Origin: Mytilisepta virgata
Taxonomy: Eukaryota; Mollusca; Bivalvia; Mytilida; Mytilidae
Direction: 5' to 3'
Length of the DNA stretch: 64,000 bases
Assembly (NCBI GenBank): GCA_028015205.1
Contig: CM051516.1
Span: 49,542,230-49,606,229 of the forward strand
Shown piece by piece: positions 1 to 15,600 of this stretch. How positions within the stretch are numbered: position 1 is the first letter of the stretch; each line of letters starts with the position of its first letter. Made by a program: the position numbers and the translations under genes. The notes beneath the pieces are model-generated. The model made no database searches, was not told the origin of the DNA, and saw only the letters and a list, made by a program, of their open reading frames with translations.

Positions 1-600
1 CACGGCCACATCGGAAAGTACCACACAGGCACCTACAACATCTCCTGTGACAACTACCGAAGGAACAACCGTCACTCAGACTACCGGTACCACTGTTACT
101 GAGACGACTGCCACCGCACCAGCCACTGGCACACAGACCACGGCCAGGTCGGAAAGTACCACACAGGCACCTACAACATCTCCTGTGACAACTACCGAAG
201 GAACAACCGTCACTCAGACTACCGGAAACACTGCTCCTGAGACGACTGCTACTGCAGAAACCACTGGCACACGGACCACGGTCACATCGGAAAGTACCAC
301 ACAGGCATCTACAACATCTCCTGTGACAACTACCGAAGGAACAACCGTCACTCAGACTACCGGTACCACTGTTACTGAGACGACTGCCACCGCATCAACC
401 ACTGGCACAGAGACCACGGCCACATCGGAAAGTACCACACAGGCACCTACAACATCTACTGTGACAACTACCGAAGGAAGAACCGTCACTCAGGCTACCG
501 GGACCACTGTTACTGAGACGACTGCCACCGCACCAACCACTGGCACACAGACCACGGCCACATCGGAAAGTACCACACATGCACCTACAACATCTCCTGT
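1..600 (+). repeat. Divergent units at the left edge of the window
   Basis: The first four to five units carry many changes seen rarely or nowhere else. Examples are Thr to Arg (AGG) near 146, an altered segment at about 223-262 (GGA AAC ACT GCT CCT), ACG for ACA near 273, a Pro to Ser TCA codon at 395-397, GAG for CAG near 410, ACT for CCT near 457, AGA near 479, GGG near 500 and CAT near 580. The frame stays open throughout. Edge units of tandem arrays are usually less homogenised, so the true 5' edge of the array may be close to the left of this window; that is inference. Confidence 0.5.
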
Positions 601-3600
601 GACAACTACCGAAGGAACAACCGTCACTCAGACTACCGGTACCACTGTTACTGAGACTACTGCCACCGCACAAACCACTGGCACACAGACCACGGCCACA
701 TCGGAAAGTACCACACAGGCACCTACAACATCTCCTGTGACAACTACCGGAGGAACAACCGTCACTCAGACTACCGGTACCACTGTTACTGAGACGACTG
801 CCACCGCACCAACCACTGGCACACAGACCACGGCCACATCGGAAAGTACCACACAGGTACCTACAACATCTCCTGTGACAACTACCGAAGGAACAACCGT
901 CACTCAGACTACCGGTACCACTGTTACTGAGACGACTGCCACCGCACCAACCACTGGCACACAGACCACGGCCACATCGGAAAGTACCACACAGGCACCT
1001 ACAACATCTCCTGTGACAACTATCGAAGGAACAACCGTCACTCAGACTACCGGTACCACTGTTACTGAGACGACTGCCACCGCACCAACCACTGGAACAC
1101 AGACCACGGCCACATCGGAAAGTACCACACAGGCACCTACAACATCTCCTGTGACAACTACCGAAGGAACAACCGTCACTCAGACTACCGGTACCACTGT
1201 TACTGAGACGACTGCCACCGCACCAACCACTGGCACACAGACCACGCCCACATCGGAAAGTACCACACAGGCACCTACAACATCTCCTGTGACAACTACC
1301 GAAGGAACAACCGTCACTCAGACTACCGGTACCACTGTTACTGAGACTACTGCCACCGCACCAACCACTGGCACACAGATCACGGCCACATCGGAAAGTA
1401 CCACACAGGCACCTACAACATCTCCTGTGACAACTACTGAAGGAACAACCGTCACTCAGACTACCGGTACCACTGTTACTGAGACGACTGCCACCGCACC
1501 AACCACTGGCACACAGACCACGGCCACATCGGAAAGTACCACACAGGCACCTACAACATCTCCTGTGACAACTACTGAAGGAACAACCGTCACTCAGACT
1601 ACCGGTACCACTGTTACTGAGACGACTGCCACCGCACCAACCACTGGCACACAGACCACGTCCACATCGGAAAGTACCACACAGGTACCTACAACATCTC
1701 CTGTGACAACTACCGAAGGAACAACCGTCACTCAGACTACCGGTACCACTGTTACTGAGACGACTGCCACCGCACCAACCACTGGCACACAGACCACGGC
1801 CACATCGGAAAGTACCACACAGGCACCTACAACATCTCCTGTGACAACTACCGAAGGAACAACCGTCACTCAGACTACCGGTACCACTGTTACTGAGACG
1901 ACTGCCACCGCACCAACCACTGGCACACAGACCACGGCCACATCGGAAAGTACCACACAGGTACCTACAACATCTCCTGTGACAACTACCGAAGGAACAA
2001 CCGTCACTCAGACTACCGGTACCACTGTTACTGAGACTACTGTCACCGCACCAACCACTGGCACACAGACCACGGTCACATCGGAAAGTACCACACAGGC
2101 ACCTACAACATCTCCTGTGACAACTACCGAAGGAACAACCGTCACTCAGACTACCGGTACCACTGTTATTGAGACGACTACCACCGCACCAACCACTGGC
2201 ACACAGACCACAGCCACATCGGAAAGTACCACACAGGCACCTACAACATCTCCTGTGACAACTACCGAAGGAACAACCGTCACTCAGACTACCGGTACCA
2301 CTGTTACTGAGACGACTGCCACCGCACCAACCACTGGCACACAGACCACGGCCACATCGGAAAGTACCACACAGGCACCTACAACATCTCCTGTGACAAC
2401 TACTGAAGGAACAACCGTCACTCAGACTACCGGTACCACTGTTACTGAGACGACTGCCACCGCACCAACCACTGGCACACAGACCACGGCCACATCGGAA
2501 AGTACCACACAGGCACCTACAACATCTCCTGTAACAACTACCGAAGGAACAACCGTCACTCAGACTACCGGTACCACTGTTGCTGAGACGACTGCCACCG
2601 CACCAACCACTGGCACACAGACCACGGCCACATCGGAAAGTACCACACAGGCACCTACAACATCTCCTGTGACAACTACCGAAGGAACAACCGTCACTCA
2701 GACTACCGGTACCACTGTTACTGAGACGACTGCCACCGCACCAACCACTGGCACACAGACCACGGCCACATCGGAAAGTACCACACAGGCACCTACAACA
2801 TCTCCTGTGACAACTACCGAAGGAACAACCGTCACTCAGACTACCGGTACCACTGTTACTGAGACGACTGCCACCGCACCAACCACTGGCACACAGACCA
2901 CGGCCACATCGGAAAGTACCACACAGGCACCTACAACATCTCCTGTGACAACTACAGAAGGAACAACCGTCACTCAGACTACCGGTACCACTGTTACTGA
3001 GACTACTGCCACCGCACCAACCACTGGCACACAGACCACGGCCACATCGGAAAGTACCACACAGGCACCTACAACATCTCCTGTGACAACTACCGAAGGA
3101 ACAACCGTCACTCAGACTACCGGTACCACTGCTACTGAGACAACTGTTACTGCAGAAACCACTGGCACACAGACCACGTCCACATCGGAAAGTACCACAC
3201 AGGCACCTACAACATCTCCTGTGACAACTACCGAAGGAACAACCGTCACTCAGACTACCGGTACCACTGTTACTGAGACGACTGCCACCGCACCAACCAC
3301 TGGCACACAGACCACGGCCACATCGGAAAGTACCACACAGGCACCTGAAACATCTCCAGTGACAACTACCGAAGGAACAACCGTCACTCAGACTACCGGT
3401 ACCACTGTTATTGAGACGACTGCCACCGCACAAACCACTGGCACACAGACCACGGCCACATCGGAAAGTACCACACAGGCACCTACAACATCTCCTGTGA
3501 CAACTACCGGAGGAACAACCGTCACTCAGACTACCGGTACCACTGTTACTGAGACGACTGCCACCGCACCAACCACTGGAACACAGACCACGGCCACATC

Positions 3601-6600
3601 GGAAAGTACCACACAGGCACCTACAACATCTCCTGTGACAACTACCGAAGGAACAACCGTCACTCAGACTACCGGTACCACTGTTACTGAGACGACTGCC
3701 ACCGCACCAACCACTGGCACACAGACCACGGCCACATCGGAAAGTACCACACAGGCACCTACAACATCTCCTGTGACAACTACCGAAGGAACAACCGTCA
3801 CTCAGACTACCGGTACCACTGTTACTGAGACTACTGCCACCGCACCAACCACTGGCACACAGACCACGGCCACATCGGAAAGTACCACACAGGCACCTAC
3901 AACATCTCCTGTGACAACTACTGAAGGAACAACCGTCACTCAGACTACCGGTACCACTGTTACTGAGACGACTGCCACCGCACCAACCACTGGCACACAG
4001 ACCACGGCCACATCGGAAAGTACCACACAGGCACCTACAACATCTCCTGTGACAACTACTGAAGGAACAACCGTCACTCAGACTACCGGTACCACTGTTA
4101 CTGAGACTACTGCCACCGCACCAACCACTGGCACACAGACCACGGCCACATCGGAAAGTACCACACAGGCACCTACAACATCTCCTGTGACAACTACCGA
4201 AGGAACAACCGTCACTCAGACTACCGGTACCACTGTTACTGAGACGACTGCCACCGCACCAACCACTGGCACACAGACCACGGCCACATCGGAAAGTACC
4301 ACACAGGCACCTACAACATCTCCTGTGACAACTACCGAAGGAACAACCGTCACTCAGACTACCGGTACCACTGTTACTGAGACGACTGCCACCGCACCAA
4401 CCACTGGCACACAGACCACGTCCACATCGGAAAGTACCACACAGGCACCTACAACATCTCCTGTGACAACTACCGAAGGAACAACCGTCACTCAGACTAC
4501 CGGTACCACTGTTACTGAGACGACTGCCACCGCACCAACCACTGGCACACAGACCACGGCCACATCGGAAAGTACCACACAGGCACCTACAACATCTCCT
4601 GTGACAACTACAGAAGGAACAACCGTCACTCAGACTACCGGTACCACTGTTACTGAGACTACTGCCACCGCACCAACCACTGGCACACAGACCACGGCCA
4701 CATCGGAAAGTACCACACAGGCACCTACAACATCTCCTGTGACAACTACCGAAGGAACAACCGTCACTCAGACTACCGGTACCACTGCTACTGAGACAAC
4801 TGTTACTGCAGAAACCAGTGGCACACAGACCACGGCCACATCGGAAAGTACCACACAGGCACCTACAACATCTCCTGTGACAACTACCGAAGGAACAACC
4901 GTCACTCAGACTACCGGTACCACTGTTACTGAGACTACTGCCACCGCACCAACCACTGGCACACAGACAACGGCCACATCGGAAAGTACCACACAGGCAC
5001 CTGAAACATCTCCAGTGACAACTACCGAAGGAACAACCGTCACTCAGACTACCGGTACCACTGTTACTGAGACTACTGTCACTGCACCAACCACTGGCAC
5101 ACAGACCACGGCCACATCGGAAAGTACCACACAGGCACCTACAACATCTCCTGTGACAACTACCGAAGGAACAACCGTCACTCAGACTACCGGTACCACT
5201 GTTACTGAGACTACTGCCACCGCACCAACCACTGGCACACAGACCACGGCCACATCGGAAAGTACCACACAGGCACCTACAACATCTCCTGTGACAACTA
5301 CCGAAGGAACAACCGTCACTCAGACTACCGGTACCACTGCTACTGAGACGACTGTTACTGCAGAAACCACTGGCACACAGACTACGGCCACATCGGAAAG
5401 TACCACACAGGCACCTACAACATCTCCTGTGACAACTACCGAAGGAACAACCGTCACTCAGACTACCGGTACCACTGTTACTGAGACGACTGCCACCGCA
5501 CCAACCACTGGCACACAGACCACGGCCACATCGGAAAGTACCACACAGGCACCTACAACATCTCCTGTGACAACTACCGAAGGAACAACCGTCACTCAGA
5601 CTACCGGTACCACTGTTACTGAGACTACTGCCACCGCACCAACCACTGGCACACAGACCACGGCCACATCGGAAAGTACCACACAGGCACCTACAACATC
5701 TCCTGTAACAACTACCGAAGGAACAACCGTCACTCAGACTACCGGTACCACTGTTACTGAGACTACTGCCACCGCACCAACCACTGGCACACAGACCACG
5801 GCCACATCGGAAAGTACCACACAGGCACCTACAACATCTCCTGTGACAACTACTGAAGGAACAACCGTCACTCAGACTACCGGTACCACTGTTACTGAGA
5901 CTACTGCCACCGCACCAACCACTGGCACACAGACCACGGCCACATCGGAAAGTACCACACAGGCACCTACAACATCTCCTGTGACAACTACCGAAGGAAC
6001 AACCGTCACTCAGACTACCGGTACCACTGTTACTGAGACGACTGCCACCGCACCAACCACTGGCACACAGACCACGGCCACATCGGAAAGTACCACACAG
6101 GCACCTACAACATCTCCTGTGACAACTACCGAAGGAACAACCGTCACTCAGACTACCGGTACCACTGTTACTGAGACGACTGCCACCGCACCAACCACTG
6201 GCACACAGACCACGTCCACATCGGAAAGTACCACACAGGCACCTACAACATCTCCTGTGACAACTACCGAAGGAACAACCGTCACTCAGACTACCGGTAC
6301 CACTGTTACTGAGACGACTGCCACCGCACCAACCACTGGCACACAGACCACGGCCACATCGGAAAGTACCACACAGGCACCTACAACATCTCCTGTGACA
6401 ACTACCGAAGGAACAACCGTCACTCAGACTACCGGTACCACTGTTACTGAGACGACTGCCACCGCACCAACCACTGGCACACAGACCACGGCCACATCGG
6501 AAAGTACCACACAGGCACCTACAACATCTCCTGTGACAACTACAGAAGGAACAACCGTCACTCAGACTACCGGTACCACTGTTACTGAGACTACTGCCAC

Positions 6601-9600
6601 CGCACCAACCACTGGCACACAGACCACGGCCACATCGGAAAGTACCACACAGGCACCTACAACATCTCCTGTGACAACTACCGAAGGAACAACCGTCACT
6701 CAGACTACCGGTACCACTGCTACTGAGACAACTGTTACTGCAGAAACCACTGGCACACAGACCACGGCCACATCGGAAAGTACCACACAGGCACCTACAA
6801 CATCTCCTGTGACAACTACCGAAGGAACAACCGTCACTCAGACTACCGGTACCACTGTTACTGAGACGACTGCCACCGCACCAACCACTGGCACACAGAC
6901 AACGGCCACATCGGAAAGTACCACACAGGCACCTGAAACATCTCCAGTGACAACTACCGAAGGAACAACCGTCACTCAGACTACCGGTACCACTGTTACT
7001 GAGACGACTGCCACCGCACCAACCACTGGGACACAGACCACGGCCACATCGGAAAGTACCACACAGGCACCTACAACATCTCCTGTGACAACTACCGGAG
7101 GAACAACCGTCACTCAGACTACCGGTACCACTGTTACTGAGACGACTGCCACCGCACCAACCACTGGCACACAGACCACGGCCACATCGGAAAGTACCAC
7201 ACAGGCACCTACAACATCTCCTGTGACAACTACCGAAGGAACAACCGTCACTCAGACTACCGGTACCACTGTTACTGAGACTACTGCCACCGCACCAACC
7301 ACTGGCACACAGACCACGGCCACATCGGAAAGTACCACACAGGCACCTACAACATCTCCTGTGACAACTACCGAAGGAACAACCGTCACTCAGACTACCG
7401 GTACCACTGCTACTGAGACGACTGTTACTGCAGAAACCACTGGCACACAGACTACGGCCACATCGGAAAGTACCACACAGGCACCTACAACATCTCCTGT
7501 GACAACTACCGAAGGAACAACCGTCACTCAGACTACCGGTACCACTGTTACTGAGACGACTGCCACCGCACCAACCACTGGCACACAGACCACGGCCACA
7601 TCGGAAAGTACCACACAGGCACCTACAACATCTCCTGTGACAACTACCGAAGGAACAACCGTCACTCAGACTACCGGTACCACTGTTACTGAGACTACTG
7701 CCACCGCACCAACCACTGGCACACAGACCACGGCCACATCGGAAAGTACCACACAGGCACCTACAACATCTCCTGTAACAACTACCGAAGGAACAACCGT
7801 CACTCAGACTACCGGTACCACTGTTACTGAGACTACTGCCACCGCACCAACCACTGGCACACAGACCACGGCCACATCGGAAAGTACCACACAGGCACCT
7901 ACAACATCTCCTGTGACAACTACCGAAGGAACAACCGTCACTCAGACTACCGGTACCACTGTTACTGAGACGACTGCCACCGCACCAACCACTGGCACAC
8001 AGACCACGGCCACATCGGAAAGTACCACACAGGCACCTACAACATCTCCTGTGACAACTACCGAAGGAACAACCGTCACTCAGACTACCGGTACCACTGT
8101 TACTGAGACGACTGCCACCGCACCAACCACTGGCACACAGACCACGGCCACATCGGAAAGTACCACACAGGCACCTACAACATCTCCTGTGACAACTACA
8201 GAAGGAACAACCGTCACTCAGACTACCGGTACCACTGTTACTGAGACTACTGCCACCGCACCAACCACTGGCACACAGACCACGGCCACATCGGAAAGTA
8301 CCACACAGGCACCTACAACATCTCCTGCGACAACTACCGAAGGAACAACCGTCACTCAGACTACCGGTACCACTGCTACTGAGACAACTGTTACTGCAGA
8401 AACCACTGGCACACAGACCACGGCCACATCGGAAAGTACCACACAGGCACCTACAACATCTCCTGTGACAACTACCGAAGGAACAACCGTCACTCAGACT
8501 ACCGGTACCACTGTTACTGAGACTACTGCCACCGCACCAACCACTGGCACACAGACCACGGCCACATCGGAAAGTACCACACAGGCACCTACAACATCTC
8601 CTGTGACAACTACCGAAGGAACAACCGTCACTCAGACTACCGGTACCACTGTTACTGAGACGACTGCCACCGCACCAACCACTGGCACACAGACCACGGC
8701 CACATCGGAAAGTACCACACAGGTACCTACATCTCCTGTGACAACTACCGAAGGAACAACCGTCACTCAGACTACCGGTACCACTGCTACTGAGACAACT
8801 GTTACTGCAGAAACCACTGGCACACAGACCACGGCCACATCGGAAAGTACCACACAGGCACCTACAACATCTCCTGTGACAACTACCGAAGGAACAACCG
8901 TCACTCAGACTACCGGTACCACTGCTACTGAGACGACTGCCACCGCACCAACCACTGGCACACAGACCACAGCCACATCGGAAAGAACCACACAGGCACC
9001 TACAACATCTCCTGTGACAACTACCGAAGGAACAACCGTCACTCAGACTACCGGTACCACTGTTATTGAGACGACTGCCACCGCACCAACCACTGGCACA
9101 CAGACCACGGCCACATCGGAAAGTACCACACAGGCACCTACAACATCTCCTGTGACAACTACCGAAGGAACAACCGTCACTCAGACTACCGGTACCACTG
9201 CTACTGAGACGACTGTTACTGCAGAAACCACTGGCACACAGACCACGGCCACATCGGAAAGTACCACACAGCCACCTACAACATCTCCTGTGACAACTAC
9301 CGAAGGAACAACCGTCACTCAGACTACCGGTACCACTGTTACTGAGACTACTGCCACCGCACCAACCACTGGCACACAGACCACGGCCACATCGGAAAGT
9401 ACCACACAGACACCTACAACATCTCCTGTGACAACTACCGAAGGAACAACCGTCACTCAGACAACCGGTACCACTGTTACTGAGACGACTGCCACCGCAC
9501 CAACCACTGGCACACAGACCACGGCCACATCGGAAAGTACCACACAGGCACCTACAACATTTCCTGTGACAACTACCGAAGGAACAACCGTCACTCAGAC

Positions 9601-12600
9601 TACCGGTACCACTGTTACTGAGACGACTGCCACCGCACCAACCACTGGCACACAGACCACGGCCACATCGGAAAGTACCACACAGGCACCTACAACATCT
9701 CCTGTGACAACTACCGAAGGAACAACCGTCACTCAGACTACCGGTACCACTGTTACTGAGACGACTGCCACCGCACCAACCACTGGCACACAGACCACGG
9801 CCACATCGGAAAGTACCACACAGGCACCTACAACATCTCCTGTGACAACTACCGAAGGAACAACCGTCACTCAGACTACCGGTACCACTGTTACTGAGAC
9901 TACTGCCACCGCACCAACCACTGGCACACAGACCACGGCCACATCGGAAAGTACCACACAGGCACCTACAACATCTCCTGTGACAACTACCGAAGGAACA
10001 ACCGTCACTCAGACTACCGGTACCACTGTTACTGAGACGACTGCCACCGCACCAACCACTGGCACACAGACCACGGCCACATCGGAAAGTACCACACAGG
10101 CACCTACAACATCTCCTGTGACAACTACAGAAGGAACAACCGTCACTCAGACTACCGGTACCACTGTTACTGAGACTACTGCCGCCGCACCAACCACTGG
10201 CACACAGACCACGGCCACATCGGAAAGTACCACACAGGCACCTACAACATCTCCTGTGACAACTACCGAAGGAACAACCGTCACTCAGACTACCGGTACC
10301 ACTGCTACTGAGACAACTGTTACTGCAGAAACCACTGGCACACAGACGACGGCCACATCGGAAAGTACCACACAGGCACCTACAACATCTCCTGTGACAA
10401 CTACCGAAGGAACAACCGTCACTCAGACTACCGGTACCACTGTTACTGAGACTACTGCCACCGCACCAACCACTGGCACACAGACCACGGCCACATCGGA
10501 AAGTACCACACAGGCACCTACAACATCTCCTGTGACAACTACCGAAGGAACAACCGTCACTCAGACTACCGGTACCACTGTTACTGAGACGACTGTCACC
10601 GCACCAACCACTGGCACACAGACCACGGCCACATCGGAAAGTACCACACAGGCACCTACAACATCTCCTGTGACAACTACCGAAGGAACAACCGTCAGTC
10701 AGACCACCGGTACCACTGTTACTGAGACGACTGCCACCGCACCAACCACTGGCACACAGACCACGGCCACATCGGAAAGTACCACACAGGCACCTACAAC
10801 ATCTCCTGTGACAACTACCGAAGGAACAACCGTCACTCAGACTACCGGTACCACTGTTACTGAGACGACTGCCACCGCACCAACCACTGGCACACAGACC
10901 ACGGCCACATCGGAAAGTACCACACAGGCACCTACAACATCTCCTGTGACAACTACCGAAGGAACAACCGTCACTCAGACTACCGGTACCACTGTTACTG
11001 AGACGACTGCCACCGCACCAACCACTGGCACACAGACCACGGCCACATCGGAAAGAACGACACAGGCACCTACAACATCTCCTGTGACAACTACCGAAGG
11101 AGCAACCGTCACTCAGACTACCGGTACCACTGCTACTGAGACAACTGTTACTGCAGAAACCACTGGCACACAGACCACGGCCACATCGGAAAGTACCACA
11201 CAGGCACCTACAACATCTCCTGTGACAACTACCGAAGGAACAACCGTCACTCAGACTACCGGTACCACTGTTACTGAGACGACTGCCACCGCACCAACCA
11301 CTGGCACACAGACCACGGCCACATCGGAAAGTACCACACAGGCACCTACAACATCTCCTGTGACAACTACCGAAGGAACAACTGTCACTCAGACTACCGG
11401 TACCACTGTTACTGAGACGACTGCCACCGCACCAACCACTGGCACACAGACCACGGCCACATCGGAAAGTACCACACAGGTACCTACAACATCTCCTGTG
11501 ACAACTACCGAAGGAACAACCGTCACTCAGACTACCGGTACCACTGGTACTAAGACAACTGTTACTGCAGAAACCACTGGCACACAGAACACGGCCACAT
11601 CGGAAAGTACCACGCAGGCACCTACAACATCTCCTGTGACAACTACCGAAGGAACAACCGTCACTCAAACTACCGGTACCACTGTTACTGAGACGACTGC
11701 CACCGCACCAACCACTGGCACACAGACCACGGCCACATCGGAAAGTACCACACAGGCACCTACAACATCTCCTTCGACAACTACCGAAGGAACAACCGTC
11801 ACTCAGACTACCGGTACCACTGTTACTGAGACGACTGCCACCGCACCAACCACTGGCACACAGACCACGGCCACATCGGAAAGTACCACACAGGCACCTA
11901 CAACATCTCCTGTGACAACTACAGAAGGAACAACCGTCACTCAGACTACCGGTACCACTGTTACTGAGACGACTGCCACCGCACCAACCACTGGCACACA
12001 GACCACAGCCACATCGGAAAGTACCACACAGACACCTACAACATCTCCTGTGACAACTACCGAAGGAACAACCGTCACTCAGACTACCGGTACCACTGTT
12101 ACTGAGACGACTGCCACCGCACCAACCACTGGCACACAGACCTCGGCCACATCGGAAAGTACCACACAGACACCTACAACATCTCCTGTGACAACTACCG
12201 AAGGAACAACCGTCTCTCAGACTACCGGTACCACAGTTACTGAGACGACTGCCACCGCACCAACCACTGGCACACAGACCACGGCCACATCGGAAAGTAC
12301 CACACAGGCACCTACAACATCTCCTGTGACAACTACCGAAGGAAAAACCGTCACTCAGACAACCGGTACCACTGTTACTGAGACGACTGCCACCGCACCA
12401 ACCACTGGCACACAGACCACGGCCACATCGGAAAGTACCACACAGGCACATACAACATCTCCTGTGACAACTACCGAAGGAACAACCGTCACTCAGACTA
12501 CCGGTACCACTGTTGCTGAGACTACTGCCACCGCACCAACCACTGGCACACAGACCACGGCCACATCGGAAAGTACCACACAGGCACCTACAACATCTCC

Positions 12601-15600
12601 TGTGACAACTACCGAAGGAACAACCGTCACTCAGACTACCGGTACCACTGTTACTGAGACGACTGCCACCGCACCAACCACTGGCACACAGACCACGGCC
12701 ACATCGGAAAGTACCACACAGGCACCTACAACATCTCCTGTGACAACTACCGAAGAAACAACCGTCACTCAGACTACCGGTACCACTGTTACTGAGACGA
12801 CTGCCACCGCACGAACCACTGGCACACAGACCACGGCCACATCGGAAAGTACCACACAGGCACCTACAACATCTCCTGTGACAACTACCGAAGGAACAAC
12901 CGTCACTCAGACTACCGGTACCACTGTTACTGAGACTACTGCCACCGCACCAACCACTGGCACACAGACCACGGCCACATCGGAAAGTACCACACAGGCA
13001 CCTACAACATCTCCTGTGACAACTACCGAAGGAACAACCGTCACTCAGACTACCGGTACCACTGTTACTGAGACTACTGCCACCGCACCAACCACTGGCA
13101 CACAGACCACGGCCACATCGGAAAGTACCACACAGGCACCTACAACATCTCCTGTGACAACTACCGAAGGAACAACCGTCACTCAGACTACCGGTACCAC
13201 TGTTACTGAGACGACTGCCACCGCACCAACCACTGGCACACAGACCACGGCCACATCGGAAAGAACGACACAGGCACCTACAACATCTCCTGTGACAACT
13301 ACCGAAGGAGCAACCGTCACTCAGACTACCGGTACCACTGCTACTGAGACAACTGTTACTGCAGAAACCACTGGCACACAGACCACGGCCACATCGGAAA
13401 GTACGACACAGGCACCTACAACATCTCCTGTGACAACTACCGAAGGAACAACCGTCACTCAGACTACCGGTACCACTGTTACTGAGACGACTGCCACCGC
13501 ACCAACCACTGGCACACAGACCACGGCCACACCGGAAAGTACCACACAGGCACCTACAACATCTCCTGTGACAACTACCGAAGGAACAACCGTCACTCAG
13601 ACTACCGGTACCACTGTTACTGAGACGACTGCCACCGCACCAACCACTGGCACACAGACCACGGCCACATCGGAAAGTACCACACAGGCACCTACAACAT
13701 CTCCTGTGACAACTACCGAAGAAACAACCGTCACTCAGACTACCGGTACCACTGTTACTGAGACGACTGCCACCGCACCAACCACTGGCACACAGACCAC
13801 GGCCACATCGGAAAGTACCACACAGGCACCTACAACATCTCCTGTGACAACTACCGAAGGAACAACCGTCACTCAGACTACCGGTACCACTGTTACTGAG
13901 ACTACTGCCACCGCACCAACCACTGGCACACAGACCACGGCCACATCGGAAAGTACCACACAGGCACCTACAACATCTCCTGTGACAACTACCGAAGGAA
14001 CAACCGTCACTCAGACTACCGGTACCACTGTTACTGAGACTACTGCCACCGCACCAACCACTGGCACACAGACCACGGCCACATCGGAAAGTACCACACA
14101 GGCACCTACAACATCTCCTGTGACAACTACCGAAGGAACAACCGTCACTCAGACTACCGGTACCACTGTTACTGAGACGACTGCCACCGCACCAACCACT
14201 GGCACACAGACCACGGCCACATCGGAAAGAACGACACAGGCACCTACAACATCTCCTGTGACAACTACCGAAGGAGCAACCGTCACTCAGACTACCGGTA
14301 CCACTGCTACTGAGACAACTGTTACTGCAGAAACCACTGGCACACAGACCACGGCCACATCGGAAAGTACCACACAGGCACCTACAACATCTCCTGTGAC
14401 AACTACCGAAGGAACAACCGTCACTCAGACTACCGGTACCACTGTTACTGAGACGACTGCCACCGCACCAACCACTGGCACACAGACCACGGCCACATCG
14501 GAAAGTACCACAGAGGCACCTACAACATCTCCTGTGACAACTACCGAAGGAACAACTGTCACTCAGACTACCGGTACCACTGTTACTGAGACGACTGCCA
14601 CCGCACCAACCACTGGCACACAGACCACGGCCACATCGGAAAGTACCACACAGGTACCTACAACATCTCCTGTGACAACTACCGAAGGAACAACCGTCAC
14701 TCAGACTACCGGTACCACTGGTACTAAGACAACTGTTACTGCAGAAACCACTGGCACACAGAACACGGCCACATCGGAAAGTACCACGCAGGCACCTACA
14801 ACATCTCCTGTGACAACTACCGAAGGAACAACCGTCACTCAAACTACCGGTACCACTGTTACTGAGACGACTGCCACCGCACCAACCACTGGCACAGAGA
14901 CTACGGCCACATCGGAAAGTACCACACAGGCACCTACAACATCTCCTTCGACAACTACCGAAGGAACAACCGTCACTCAGACTACCGGTACCACTGTTAC
15001 TGAGACGACTGCCACCGCACCAACCACTGGCACACAGACCACGGCCACATCGGAAAGTAACACACAGGCACCTACAACATCTCCTGTGACAACTACAGAA
15101 GGAACAACCGTCACTCAGACTACCGGTACCACTGTTACTGAGACGACTGCCACCGCACCAACCACTGGCACACAGACCACAGCCACATCGGAAAGTACCA
15201 CACAGACACCTACAACATCTCCTGTGACAACTACCGAAGGAACAACCGTCACTCAGACTACCGGTACCACTGTTACTGAGACGACTGCCACCGCACCAAC
15301 CACTGGCACACAGACCTCGGCCACATCGGAAAGTACCACACAGACACCTACAACATCTCCTGTGACAACTACCGAAGGAACAACCGTCTCTCAGACTACC
15401 GGTACCACAGTTACTGAGACGACTGCCACCGCACCAACCACTGGCACACAGACCACGGCCACATCGGAAAGTACCACACAGGCACCTACAACATCTCCTG
15501 TGACAACTACCGAAGGAACAACCGTCACTCAGACTACCGGTACCACTGTTACTGAGACGACTGCCACCGCACCAACCACTGGCACACAGACCACGGCCAC

